In this document: piece by piece, positions 31,328-42,600 of the stretch | Numbering within the stretch: the stretch's first letter is position 1 | Layout: each line of letters starts with the position of its first letter | Assembly (NCBI GenBank): GCA_028456385.1 | Contig: JALNQF010000088.1 | Coordinates: forward strand, 1-64,000 | From: Ophiosphaerella korrae | Taxonomy: Eukaryota; Ascomycota; Dothideomycetes; Pleosporales; Phaeosphaeriaceae | Reading direction: 5' to 3' | Length of the DNA stretch: 64,000 bases | Position numbers and translations under genes: made by a program | The notes under the pieces: model-generated | Databases searched by the model: none | What the model saw: the letters and a program-made list of their open reading frames with translations, nothing else | Told to the model about the DNA's origin: nothing

Positions 31328-32640
31328 TCATAAGTAGACTATACACTTACTCTTGGACCAACAACACACCAGAAAAAACGCCGTGTTCACCGCACCCCAA
31401 GCAAGCCGTATTCCAAAATCTAGCGCAATCCTCGAATGCAATCTGGACAGCATCTGCCGACTTCCCTCCACGACTGGATGCAACAGCCACGCATATCCCC
31501 GTCGGTAGAAAGCAGGCGCAATCTCAATATCATAGAACACTGTCGACACGTTGGTGATGACCCAAAAAATGAGGAATAAGCCCATCCATGGCATGCCGAC
31601 AATCATAGTCATGTTTTCACTAACCCTAGAGCAATCATGCCACAAAAATTAAGCATCCTGGAAAGTTTTAAAATTAGTACATGATTCATGTGTTTAATTG
31701 ATAATGGTCGGCCCTTACCAGTATACAACGAATGTGCCATGACGTTGGATTACCTGAAGAGGAATTAGTCTGGAAACTAGTCAGCAAGTATTTGAATATC
31801 TGTACTGTACTCTATTGTCGTGACCTGCGTCTCAGATGCGACAGGATTTAGAATAGTGAAATTGATTTGAAAGGCCAGCGAAACGGAACTGTACGCTAGA
31901 GACAGAAAGTAATGAGCGGAAATGGTAGCACACCAACGCTAGAAAATGAATTACGGAAATCTAAGTAGCGGGTGGCCCTTAGGCGAGAGGTATTGCATGG
32001 GAATAGGTAGGTAAAATGAGAAGCTGAAGAAGGATATAACGATGAGATCTGTGAGTTTTCAAATCAGTTTTTCACAGCAATTTTGCACCAAGAACCCAGA
32101 GAATGAGATTTAGAGACTTACAGATCAATTCAATCGACACCGCAGGTATACTCGTATACGGATAAAACGAGCGAAGATTGAACTCGCTGAAACCAATCGC
32201 CGGATTGATTGCTTGAGGGACAGCCTATATATTCGCCAACGTAGCAGTATCACTGGCATTCTGCATCACCATCTTTGCCCATTTCTTCCCAACCTGACTT
32301 TTTGCCTGCGCCATGAACTGGCTGACGATTGGTAGCATAAAATCAGGCTAGTTCGTATCATCTCTTGAATCCTGGTACACGAGCTGGCATGCACCGAGAT
32401 GGTCGTAGCTTGAATTACTAGACGCAATTGCCTAATATAGCATTGCGGTAGCATTCGGATTGATGATAATAGTGGCCCACGCATCCCAGTTATACACCGC
32501 TTGGCGAACTTGGATTGGGTCGTTGTGGAACTCTGATGCAGGCCTGATACCCCATCCCAAAGTAGGCTTTCTACTATTTAGTTACTTTTCCACAAGTTTA
32601 GTAATCGTTGGTCTAACGAACGGTTGGTGTCCTGGGCCAT
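31328..32640 (-). pseudogene. SNG1/DUF3533-family membrane protein, stop-riddled pseudogene
   Basis: The minus strand reads as a DUF3533 (yeast SNG1, nitrosoguanidine resistance) protein. It includes TLGWGI, HNDPIQVRQAVYNWDAWA, NPNATAMLY, YDHLGACQLVYQDSRDDTN, DFMLPIVSQFMAQ and AVPQAINPAIGFSEFNLRSF. After an intron it ends in the membrane helices MPWMGLFLIFWVITNVSTVFY with a family-typical C terminus. The frame carries TAG at 32432-32434, 32348-32350 and 32224-32226, TAA at 31951-31953 and TAG at 31939-31941. Each is explained by C-to-T change on one strand (Gln or Trp codons), as repeat-induced point mutation produces. The gene cannot make a full protein. It lies in the repeat island beside the MITE. 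Confidence 0.85.
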
Positions 32641-33244
32641 CAACGCCGTCCATGCCCACCAGATTTTAGTATGTCATCAAATGTGATGTTGAAAATAATT
32701 TGAACATGACGTAGTGTGCGGTGACATCTAAGCGTCATGGTGTCTTTTTGAAGCGGCAGATCCAGCGACGATGCCGATCGGCTCATTTATTGCACATGCT
32801 AACATGATCGGAGTAGTGTTCAGAGGACTAACCTCAAGTTGCACTTCGAGAACGTTTTCTGTATAGTTGAGGTCTCAGGTATAGGCGACAGATGAGGACA
32901 ATGCACAAAGCTGATGCCGTATATATATATATATTGACGTATGTTGTTTTTGCTTAATACTCTTGCTAGCCACTAGCTGGCAGCAGAGTCGAAGACTTGC
33001 ACCCCCCTGTACATATACAGGTGCTATCTTCTATACACTAGCTCACTGCGTGACCTGCGACATTCACTCATTCCTCGCTTCCATTTAGAGATTGTTGCCT
33101 AAACGCAAAATGCAGGAAATGCCGACCCATTATACACCGGTCGTGTTAAGTAAAACATTGTTCTTGAGGAACAGAACCGAAGTAAAGAAAAGGGTATCGT
33201 CCATAAAAAACCGAAAACTCCATGGGGAACGCTGATACAGGGCA
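32641..33244. other. Non-coding stretch upstream of the SNG1-like pseudogene
   Basis: 600 bp with an AT dinucleotide run (tatatatatata near 32920) and no supportable gene. It may hold the unreadable 5' part of the pseudogene. Confidence 0.4.
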
Positions 33245-35545
33245 TTAATGCAAGGCGGGACCGCCCTGATAAACTGTACCCCTAAAATATCGAGTGTTTT
33301 CGCCTTCAGCAGGTCGACGCGGCTGTTCACGTTGTAGTGGTATGTAGTCACGGGGTGGGGAAGCACGCCTCTCATATACGAGACCATTGGGGTTGTATGC
33401 GTGAGGCGGCTGAGCAGGATAAAGTTCATGGTGTACACGTCTCACCTCGCGCATCCCAACTTGATGAGTGGTAGGGGTATGTGAAGGACCACTTGATACG
33501 GGAACTGCATGGAAACGGTTAGTCTGATAATATCCATCGTCTCTACGGGGAGGAGGTCGATGTGGACTAGATGTTAGGTCAATGACTTCTTGGTTTGGTG
33601 GCGGCCTAGGTTGGCAGCGAATTTCCGTTGGCTGATAGTGGTTTGCATGGACTGATCGCGAACCCTGGGCAGGTATGGCACGAGGTGCAAAGCTGTCCTC
33701 ATTATAAATGGTTCTGGGTCGCTTGACATCTTGCCTGACATAGCCGTCTCTGTAGTCTGGAACTGAAGGCATAGATTTGCGCTTTAGAAACTGTAAGTCG
33801 AGATGTTCCCTAGGTGGGGGACGAGAGTGGGAATGTTCAGGTTGGAGATTCGCCACACGTCGTGGAGAATTAAGGTGTCCGGTCTCATGTTCAATAGAAG
33901 GTAAAATAACATCCTGCTCGGAGGTTCGTCCTTGCGCGTAGGGAGGCGTAGGACGAGAGGGAGGATCTTGATGACGCCGTGTGGAATCATGAGGCTCATT
34001 AATCGGCTCGAGCTGCTAAAGTCAGTACTAGGCAGGAAGTTGGGCATAGATAACTTGATGTTGGGCCGAGCAACTCGACCACTTATACACTCACATGATA
34101 CATTTGCCCATCGATCTCTTGCACGATATGCTGCAAGGCTCTAGAGGCGGGACGAGCGGCCGTGGACCTGACTCGCCTACAAAAATCAGCGACATGTTGC
34201 TAGAAGGCTTAGGCGAGATGGACTTGCGGGTTGATTTGTATACTCTGAACCACACTTGGTGGGTCGCCTAAATTGGCCTGAAGAGGATTAGATTCCGGGA
34301 TGCGATGTTGAGCGTGCCTGGGGCCAGGTTGCGATAACGGCTGTCTGTTATAAGGTGCAGAATGTGGGGAGGAGTATGGCTGAACCATGATCGTTCGCCT
34401 TGGAACCCGCCTCGTCAAATGAGGGTTTACGCGGGTGTGCTCCTCAGGCTGAAGATCTCGCGCATTTGCACGACTAGACACGATCTCCATGCTCTGCTCG
34501 CGTTCATCGGGCGTAGAATCGGAGCCTTCATCGCTGGAGTCGTCATCATCGTCTAGAATAATTACCTCTCGGAATGTATCCTCGATTTCATCACTCTGCT
34601 CGCCTGTCTCATCTCGCCACTCCTTGAGTTTGGCAAGAGAGACTTGCTCAACCTTCTGCCTAGCGGTCAACCAGGAGCCGCTCTTCAGCATCTTGTCATA
34701 GTCTGTATAAACGTGACGGATATGAGCCACGACGGCAAGCTGAACACGACGAGCCAGGGAAAGCTCTTTCGCGTTACCTACCCTATTCGTTCCCTGCACG
34801 GCGTAAGCACTTCTCCAGGGCATGATCATCACCAAATTACCTCTTCAAATGCATGGTTGACAATAGAATTGAGATCTGACTCTGGAATTTTTGGAAACAT
34901 CTCACGGACGGCGCCGCGGGTATGCTCCTTGGACTCATTCTCGGTAGAAGGGCCTCCGTGGACAGGCTGTCTTGACGAATAAGCTTCAACACCTTGAGCA
35001 ATCCAATTTGTTCTCTCGCGAGATTTATCCTGGCGGAGGCCGTGCGCTTCGTCGTAAACATATCCGAATTTGTTACAAGCTAAGTTGACGATCTCGAGAG
35101 GAAAATGAGCTCCGACTCGGTGGACATGGTGCGATAGTTTGGCGGGGTCAGCGTGCATTCTATTCTTCGGCTTGGCCTAATAGATGTCAGTGGTATGCTC
35201 ATGCTATACGGGCTATTGGCTGTGCGCACCGAGACAATGTGCACATCAAGGTTGCGCTGTCGGCACTGCTCTTTGCACCATTCTGTAAACTCTGGGTGTC
35301 CAGCTGGAATAAAACCAAATCCTTTGGGAGCATTAGACGCGTAAGTTAGCTGGAGGGAGGTCAGTAGATATGCCTTGAGCGGGCTGATTTCAACGGACAA
35401 TCGAGTGAAGCTTCTTTTTCTCCTGTGTGACAGCTTCTAATACAATCTTGTATGGTTTCTTTTTCTTCACAGCTGCTCTCGGCTGATCCAGCGCATTAGC
35501 GTGGTGCGCTGCGCCCTGTGGACGCGCATGGTGAACTCTCGCCAT
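33245..35545 (-). CDS. DUF2293-domain protein
   Basis: Six exons fit: 35399-35545, 35230-35349, 34841-35176, 34254-34793, 34095-34199 and 33245-34015. Together they give 672 residues, with weak donors (GTCCGT, GTGGTT) at introns 1 and 4. The DUF2293 fold is clear: AVREMFPKIPESDLNSIVNH, HAFEEGTNRVG, LARRVQLAVVAHIRHVYTDY and KLKEWRDETGEQ. Before it, the N-terminal part reads KGFGFIPAGHPEFTEWCKE. After it comes an acidic DDDDDSSDEGSDS patch and a long disordered Pro/Arg/Gln/His-rich tail with a possible nuclear signal (KRKSMPS). The family is fungal and uncharacterised. Tail composition suggests a nuclear or RNA/DNA-associated role, which is inference. It is divergent from the LYR-like gene, 339 bp apart. 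Confidence 0.82.
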
Positions 35546-35884
35546 TTTTGACAGATCTCATGAATTGAGCGATAACAAAAGCGCAAGCAAGGAGCGCGAC
35601 AACTCAGTTGGCTGCGGCTTGTGTGACAGTGGTTAGTGTGGTTGTTGCAGTGCGTTGTTCTTCTACGAAGATAATACAACTAGTCGATAGCGCCTACCGA
35701 GGACCTACGAGCGCCTGTTGTTGTCAAAACAAGCAGGCTAGGGCGTGTTGACAAGTGACAGGTGAAGAGGAAGAGAGGCGTGTCGCTGGCAGGTGCTGGA
35801 GTGAAGCGGTTACGATCGGCCGGATTGACTATTTTCCGGCGTCCAATCACGTCACCGCAGCGCGAGACTCTGACGTTTGCGACC

Positions 35885-36346
35885 ATGTCGAGCGAAGCCG
35901 TAATACACGCATACAGGCATCTGTATCGCCAAAGCCTAAGGGCTGTTCAATTTTCTAAGCCTGCCCGCTATACTTTGCGTGACCGCCTGCGTCTTGCCTT
36001 TCGCAAAGGGTCTGCTTCAGATTTTGAACCGCAAAAGATTGAGAACACCGTCGAATTTCTGCAATACGCAACACGCGAAAATGGCCTAGAGCACAAGATA
36101 GTCAAGAACCTTCTATTTGTATGGTGGATACAGGATAGGGGGGGACGCGGGCGACCAAAGTCAAAAATTCCGTGAGTGCTTATGCTTCACCTTGCGACCG
36201 AACCTGTTTCGCTGATTTCCTCAAGCACTCGCGAAGAAGTTGGGATCAAAACCACCGCATATGATGCCTTCAATCATAACATTCGCATGTTGAATGAAAG
36301 CATGAACATTTGTATACCATCCATGACTGTTCGCGATCCCAATTGA
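35885..36346 (+). CDS. LYR-like small protein, DUF1763 family
   Basis: Exon 1 (35885-36171) and exon 2 (36226-36346), joined over a 54-nt intron, give 135 residues. The short helical protein begins with the arrangement VIHAYRHLYRQSLRAV, and RLAFRKG plus ENTVEFLQYA resemble small LYR-type mitochondrial assembly factors. I place it in the fungal DUF1763 group. The second exon supplies the C terminus containing AYDAFNHNIRMLNESM. A mitochondrial role in assembly of respiratory complexes or Fe-S transfer would fit, but the assignment is tentative. It converges on the CCDC25-like gene with 132 bp between stops. Confidence 0.65.
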
Positions 36347-36478
36347 GTCTGTCATCCTGCGCGGATACTCGTCCCAACGTTTGCTATGATAGAAAGTGAC
36401 ACATGATCAAATCGACATGAGCATAGAAGGCCGCATTATGGTCAACTCAATTAGATTCGATGCCACAGCGAAGGCGAT

Positions 36479-37364
36479 TTACATGAAGTCATCAAGAAAA
36501 TCCTCGTCACGGTCTTGGTTGCTAGACTGAGCGAGATTTTCCTCTGTCATAATATCGTCGTAGGCATGATCTTTCTGCCACGCAAGTTCTTTCCTTTCCT
36601 TGGCGACTCGGGCTTCTTCTTTGCGCTAAAAGGGGTTAATTTATGTTTACGTTGTCGACAGAGGAGGGAAGTAAAAGCAATGAAGCCAAGGAAGATTTCA
36701 AAACTTACCCTGGCTTGCTGAGTCTCGCGATCCCGTTTACCGAGTTCCTTCAACCGAGCCTCTTTCTCCTCTCTCAAGTCAGGGAACTTCTCCATCTTTG
36801 TCTTGTTGAGCCGATTCACAATAGGGTTCTGGCGTTGCTCAACATGCATACGCTTGACCTAGCATTTACTTAGCGACAAGTGTGTGGAACGAAAAAAATC
36901 TTGTCCTGACTTTCCGCTGATCCTTGAACCCAACCTGACCAACTGCCATACTCCCATCTTTCTTCAGGTTGTTCCAGGGTGTATAGACAATCGTAACATT
37001 GTCTTTCTTGTTGCCTATTCTGAATTAGTAAATTCATGTCGCCTTGCGTACCGCAATTTGTGCAACATAGTTACCTTCAATACTGTTTGCCTTAGTCAAC
37101 TGTGCACAATCAATCAACAGCTCTTTGTTCATCTGTTCCCAGTCCTCGCCTTCTGGTAACCGCACGTATATATGGGCAGAAGAGAGTTTGTCAGCATGAA
37201 ACCACACGTCCTCATCCCAGCCATGTTTGATGAGGTCCTCGTCTAATTCCTTTCTTAGTATGGTCGCATTAGTGGTTGAGGAGCTACACACTTTCAACCT
37301 TGTCTTTGCCAACGTATATGAAGGCTGCGGGTGAAGTAGTGTTGGAGGAAAAGTAGTAAACCAT
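36479..37364 (-). CDS. CCDC25 / Jlp2 homologue (NFACT-R family)
   Basis: Five exons (37292-37364, 37075-37242, 36911-37014, 36709-36858, 36479-36625) give 213 residues. The reading is closely collinear with CCDC25: [20 protein letters not shown], then [56 protein letters not shown] and VGQVGF. A charged coiled coil ([20 protein letters not shown]) follows, and an acidic end (DEDFLDDFM). The choice of splice site at intron 1 (donor GTGTGT, acceptor AATTAG) was made because it restores the conserved [11 protein letters not shown]. Yeast has Jlp2; the NFACT-R domain links it to nucleic-acid or ribosome-associated functions. The exact role in fungi is unknown. Confidence 0.92.
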
Positions 37365-37637
37365 GACTAACACCGTTGGAGAACGTGAGTATAAAATAAG
37401 ATGCTACAGGGATACGGTTAGGTCTTGCGAGGTGTGAAATTCATGAGCACGTGTGGGGTTAGTCTAGCGGGGTAAGCCACAGCTCAACCCAGCCTCACGG
37501 TCTATCGAAGCACTGTCAACACGACAAAAATGAACCCCAAAAAATAGACTATTCCATTCCTCGGGGTTGGTCATGCATCTGCCGGCCATAAATGATGACA
37601 TACAACGTCGCGCCGCGCAACAGAAGTGATGACGCGC

Positions 37638-38147
37638 TTATTTAGCACCTCTTTTATCCAACAATGCATCCTGACTTTCCAACCCCTCACCAGGTGCCGC
37701 CTGGACACCACGATTTCCAGCACCATGGCTCAAACTATCCAATGGATTATGTTGCCTAGCATGCTTCGCATACTGATCATGTCCCTTTGCCCTCGGATCG
37801 AAGCCTGTATCATCAAGGTTCTTTTTCTCAACATTTGAAGAAAGCTGATCACAAGTGCCTGTGGGGATCTCTCCCGCCTACCCACGACCGTTTACGCTGC
37901 GTGGGGTGTCGAAGGCGTTGTCTGCGGCATGCGCTGGGTTGGCGTGTGTCCGGCCCGCTGGCACATTGATTTGGTCTGGGCGAGGGACAGATGGGATCTT
38001 GTAGTCGAGTTAGTTTGTTCATTGGAATTGTGTGTTTAAAATAGGAAGTGAATTTACCAATCTCTGTTTGCCAGCTTCTCCGGGTATCATGGTGCCTTCG
38101 GCAGCCATGTCTTCCAGACGACCTCCTTGGTATAAATTAGACGCCAT
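37638..38147 (-). CDS. Small conserved-looking protein of unknown function, three exons
   Basis: No exon is long enough to stand out by itself, but three join cleanly: 38058-38147, 37896-37997 and 37638-37844. The introns are 60 and 51 nt (donors GTAAAT and GTAAAC, acceptors CAAG and TCAG), both in phase 0, giving 132 residues. It starts MASNLYQGGRLEDMAAEGTM, continues with RPDQINVPAGRTHANPAHAA and ends in SQDALLDKRGAK. It is hydrophilic, low in Cys, rich in Gly/Asn/Asp, with no membrane segment or signal, as in intrinsically disordered stress-type proteins. I do not recognise the family. A plus-strand open frame at 37626-37838 overlaps the third exon and is probably its shadow. Confidence 0.65.
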
Positions 38148-38828
38148 TGTCTTTCGTAGATATAATATGATATTAATGAGAATTGAGTAGTATCAGGCTG
38201 TTTTAAAATATTTAGGAAAGAAAAATTAAATCATGTATCTTAAGTGGATAGAAAACAGGTGACCTGCTATAGATTTACGTCAGCTATACTCTGCAGTCAT
38301 ACGTTCATAGTCATCGATGTGATGTTCGGCGTCACGATGAAAATTATAATGATGCTACGAACTATGAGCACCTAATTGAGATGAGAATCAACTTACTTCA
38401 CTTGAATGACTACACGGCCACACACATTGCACATTTAACATTCCATAATTATAGAGGTTAGATATAATAATAATAAAATATCACTTTTGGCGTTTAGGCC
38501 GTAGCGCCGCCCTGTAGGTAAACAGTAAAGCAGATAGATACCGCGGTGATTCAACCCATTAACATCCACATTAGTAAGAACGTAGAATGACAGGAATGAA
38601 TCTTGTAACACCGCCTCTCTGGCAGCTGCACTCAGAATGTAACATTTCAGTCACTGAAATATCATCTTCAATTGTTATACAGTCTATCAGCCCGCTGCTC
38701 CCGCACTGGACGCCTTCTATAATCATAAAACTTGAGATCTAGACTATTTCAAAATCTGGCAAGATATCCAGCCTCAACCCTATCATTTTCGATAAATAGT
38801 ACCCTCCGTATCCTCCACACCTTTTTTT
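38148..38828. other. AT-rich gene-poor region left of LTR copy 3
   Basis: 680 bp of AT-rich DNA with no supportable gene. The part next to 38147 would be the promoter of the small three-exon gene. Confidence 0.45.
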
Positions 38829-39360
38829 AGATGAGCTGGCGTACGAGCCAGCTCATGAATCGATTCAGATGACGATTGAGATGGCGATGGCGATCGATCT
38901 GGCATCGCGTGCGCGATGCTAGTGCGCGATACTAGCTCGCCACTAACTCAACCACAACCACAACTCATCAACTCAACTACGGCGCATTGTTGGAGAGCCG
39001 CAGCGCCGGCCGGAGAATTGAGATCTGGTTCGGCAATCACATGAATAACGGCTATCGTCAGTGTGATGGCTCATCATATCATGACCTGACTGCGTAGAGC
39101 CGATACGTTAGTCAACCACGAAGCTCGAGATAAACGGCTCTCCACCACCGAATCCCAACTGCATAGAGACGAGTACATAGACTGAGGAATACACACAGAT
39201 AGAGGACACAGAACACAATCAATCAACTCACTTCAATCGATCTCATCAATCACTGAACTCAATCAGTGACCAGCGACTCAATTATCACGAACAATTATCA
39301 CATACTTACAATCAACCTGCGGTTCATATCCATCACTGAGTGGCCCCTTCAAATCTGACA
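38829..39360. mobile_element. LTR copy 3 (about 532 bp), same orientation as copy 1
   Basis: From agatgagctggc to the terminal ATCTGACA, it is the reverse complement of solo LTR copy 2 along most of its length and longer than the other two. The left end should read TGTCAGAT but shows ttttagat, so the first bases are mutated or lost. I find no matching target duplication (the right flank is gttag). The AT-rich DNA that follows might be internal retrotransposon sequence degraded beyond recognition. Confidence 0.8.
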
Positions 39361-40317
39361 GTTAGATTAATAATATTCACTATAATTTAACATTCGATCC
39401 CTTCTACAACTTCCTATTACTAAGTGAGGACTCTAGTATTTAAGATAATAGTATCTAATCTATCTAATCTACTCGCTATCTTAGATAATTTTTTAACAGA
39501 TTCTTAACTCAAGAGACCTAGCGGCTAGACCTTAATAGTATTCCTCGTTGCGCCCGTTAAGGAGAGCAGTCGTTTGGTAGCAGCTTCTCCTTTTATAATA
39601 TTACAAATAGCAAGGATGACTTTTGGAGCGCCGAGTTATAAAAGATGGCGCGCGGCTTTAAATCCAATACTAGTATTAGAGCCAGTAATAATCACCATTT
39701 GGCTAGAGAAGCTGCCTTTCGGAGGCGGAATTCGTACAAACAATTGTAAATAAAGAAGATTATTAAAGAAATGTGACAGAGTCCACAGTTCAGCTATGTT
39801 CTTTCTCTCTCAAGTATTGCAAAGGGCACGGCAGAAACGATTGCAGGTTTGCGCGAGGTTTGAGGTACGAGGCCCCAAACCACTAGCGCCGGTGTGCAGG
39901 GTGATCTGGCTCGTGCGCTCCAGAGGCACGGTAACCGACAAAATGAAGAGTTAAATTATCAGTTCAGCTCTGCAAGTGGAATGTCAACGCCTGTCCCAGT
40001 GCGAATACGCGCTCTTATAAAACGAGCGCTAAGGGTGGTGCAGTTATTCAGGAACGTTCCTACCCATTATGTAGCCGCGCAAGAATTCTTGAGGTGCGAC
40101 GAGAGTACCTGAGTGGGCATAAACCCTAATTAAGAGGATAGAGACTAAGCGCAGAGCAGATTTATATAAGAAGAGGTATATAGAGTGTGCACAGTCCTCT
40201 TTCGAGTCGATTCCTAGCAGGAATTGTCGTAACTACGCCTACATAGGTATTTTACTAACTCTTTCTGGATTAGGTAAGATAATATATTCTGGTAATTAGT
40301 ACCTCCTTCCTCCCTAT
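39361..40317. other. AT-rich, RIP-like DNA right of LTR copy 3
   Basis: Repeated taatcta/ttaga motifs and scattered stop codons in all frames, with islands of normal composition (39590-39720, 39840-40110). No protein family is recognisable. It is probably an old transposon body or a RIP-degraded duplicate. Confidence 0.5.
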
Positions 40318-42600
40318 CTAGTTGTTTAGTGAGATAATTACTGACTCATTTACCCCAAAAGACTGGGTAGTATTAGCATCTCCATAGTAGTTTGGAAAGT
40401 ATTGCTTCGATAAGTTCCCATTCGCACAAGCTTTCACACAACATTGTAGACATGTATCTTGTCTCAGTAAAGCTACCAGCCTGCATTTTTTAGAAATGAT
40501 TAGGGCAGCACACCTGGCCACTTCGTCGCCTTTGATAACTCTGACATTGGTTCCAAGGAAATCCACAACAATGTTATCACCCTCTTGTACCTCGCATACA
40601 GTCTTACAACCTTTTTGTGTGCAGCGAACCCAGCCTTGGGATTTACTGATAGCCTTGGTGAGTTCAGTCGGCAATACTATCAAAGGTTCCAGTGTTGAAT
40701 CTTTGGGTGCGGTCAGCCGGAAGTGAATACTTAGGCTCTCTATCGTTTCTGTCAAGTACGTTTCCGCTTTGGTATACAAGGTCGCAACCGGAAGAAGATT
40801 TTTGGGCCTCGGGCTATGAACTCTTGCATCATCAGAGATCACACTAAATGGCTTCTCGTTGTACTCGATCGCTCCGGGTACAATGTGCACTTTGCGACAC
40901 TTTTCCGGATCGTCTGAGAGGCCTTCAACGAGGATTCCCATATAAAAACATATACCATGTCGAGAGATTGCTGAACCTTCAAGAGCAGACAGTGAGGAGC
41001 CTGTGAAAAGAGATATGTACGACTCCATCCTATGATTGCCTTCGGTGAGCAGGATCTCATTCAGAACATGTGCAGCAGGCCCAAAATCGGTAAGAAGAGA
41101 GCCGACTGTTGCTCGGTCGGTGTGACTGTCAGGGCCGAGGACTTTCGGATTCAAACGTTCGTGGGCTATTCCTCTGTACAGTTCTCTTATAGCCGCAGCC
41201 TTCGGAAACAGATTTGGGGCTATACTGACCTCAGCGAAGATATATCCTAGGGTGATTATCGTTTCGACCACTACGACAAGGCAAAAGCGCTCAAAAGTGG
41301 GCTTTGTTACCGACTGTGCGCATATATTGCAGTCGCAATGAACAGTCAAGTGCTTGATTTGATTTTCGTATGCGACCTTAGCGTCCTGAAACGAGGTTCT
41401 TGCTGCCAGATGCATCGGCTTTTTAACCACGATCAGCTCTGGGAATTGTTCTATTAATTGAGTGATGAATCCACGTCCAAATGAAGCTGGGTGGTATGTT
41501 GGCCACCCGAGTATCACATTTTTGGAAACTCCCTCTTCAGCAGAAACGATAGCGAGAAGGATGCGGGAGATACTGCCAATAGCAGTTCCCAGAGTCTGTG
41601 CCAGGTCTTGGACAAGCTCATCAAATTCTGAGCTGAACACTGTTCCGAATATGTTGTCCCACTGGACACGACCACTGACCAGGAAAGGCTCAGGACGGAA
41701 AAGCTTTTTGGGATCATGTAAGATGTACGTTTTCCGAATGCTCTGTAACTGTCGCGATGAAGGCGAGTTGATCGGATCTTGACTATATTGGTCGATGAGG
41801 ATAAATGTCACCTGAGCATCTTGACCTGGAGGCTCGGCATACACGGAAACGCCATCGGGGCTTCGGATTTCGATACTGAGACAGAATAGCCACTGACAAA
41901 CAGCAGCAAGCCAGGCGATGTCTTTACCTCCAACAACGACAATCGCTGTCATCTCTCCTCTCGAGATGCTTCCAATGCCTTGAAGGGTCTTAGCAATCAA
42001 GTTTGGTTCTGCGCATTCGTACTGCGTCGGGTAGTTGGCGAGCCGATCTGCAGGACTAGAAATATATCTTGATAGGGACTGTCCGATCAATAAGCCCAAT
42101 TGTGTTCCAGCAAAAATACCGGCACAGGTCTTGAGCAGGGCCTCCCACTGCAGTACGGAGGGGGTGAATCGAGGAGGAGCTCCCAGAGATCTTGTCATTT
42201 CGTTCAGAATCTCCGCGGAAACGCTATCAGGATAGAATTCTGTTAGTGCGGCACACAACGCAAGGCACGTAAAACCCTCGTGAGTAGCGCCCATGTTATA
42301 GACAACGTGTCTAATGCCAAAACCAAACCACAGCACGCTTCCAAAGGACTTGTAAGCCGTGAGTGACTGTAACGCCTGTCGCACGTTCGCGCACCCTTTG
42401 GAGGAAAGGCTGAATTGGCAGCCGATGAGCGACCCAACTTCAATCGTTAAAGGGTTGACATTGGCGGCAGAAAGTCGAGACAGAATGTCTATCGAGTAGG
42501 AGACAGACTTAGACGCCAGCTGTCCCCAATCGACGGAACCTTGCTGAGTGAAAGTGTTGCTACGGACTAACGGTTGTGGCGAGGCTGTAGGATCCATCAC
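40318..42600 (-). CDS. 760-residue fungal protein of unknown family
   Basis: Intronless, 760 residues. No known domain is apparent. Features seen: an N-terminal globular part with VNPLTIEVGSLIG and VLWFGFGIRHVVYNMGATHE, and the region VVGGKDIAWLAAVCQWLF next to the strand LSIEIRSPDGVSVYAEP. There is a cysteine cluster HCDCNIC near the middle, followed by hydrophobic helices, one of which (FCLVVVVETIITLGYIFAEV) could be membrane-embedded. The last ~90 residues hold several Cys (CTQKGCKTVCEV, CLQCCVKAC). A broken, collinear paralogue lies next door on the same strand (about 43906-45690), which shows the conserved blocks belong to a real family. The gene sits next to transposon relics in a gene-poor zone, typical of rapidly evolving lineage-specific genes. 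Function unknown. Confidence 0.75.
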   Translation of the reverse strand: MMDPTASPQPLVRSNTFTQQGSVDWGQLASKSVSYSIDILSRLSAANVNPLTIEVGSLIGCQFSLSSKGCANVRQALQSLTAYKSFGSVLWFGFGIRHVVYNMGATHEGFTCLALCAALTEFYPDSVSAEILNEMTRSLGAPPRFTPSVLQWEALLKTCAGIFAGTQLGLLIGQSLSRYISSPADRLANYPTQYECAEPNLIAKTLQGIGSISRGEMTAIVVVGGKDIAWLAAVCQWLFCLSIEIRSPDGVSVYAEPPGQDAQVTFILIDQYSQDPINSPSSRQLQSIRKTYILHDPKKLFRPEPFLVSGRVQWDNIFGTVFSSEFDELVQDLAQTLGTAIGSISRILLAIVSAEEGVSKNVILGWPTYHPASFGRGFITQLIEQFPELIVVKKPMHLAARTSFQDAKVAYENQIKHLTVHCDCNICAQSVTKPTFERFCLVVVVETIITLGYIFAEVSIAPNLFPKAAAIRELYRGIAHERLNPKVLGPDSHTDRATVGSLLTDFGPAAHVLNEILLTEGNHRMESYISLFTGSSLSALEGSAISRHGICFYMGILVEGLSDDPEKCRKVHIVPGAIEYNEKPFSVISDDARVHSPRPKNLLPVATLYTKAETYLTETIESLSIHFRLTAPKDSTLEPLIVLPTELTKAISKSQGWVRCTQKGCKTVCEVQEGDNIVVDFLGTNVRVIKGDEVARCAALIISKKCRLVALLRQDTCLQCCVKACANGNLSKQYFPNYYGDANTTQSFGVNESVIISLNN

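Noticed and set aside
37626..37838. Plus-strand open frame of 70 residues
   Set aside because: It is antisense to exon 3 of the small minus-strand gene and lacks recognisable features.
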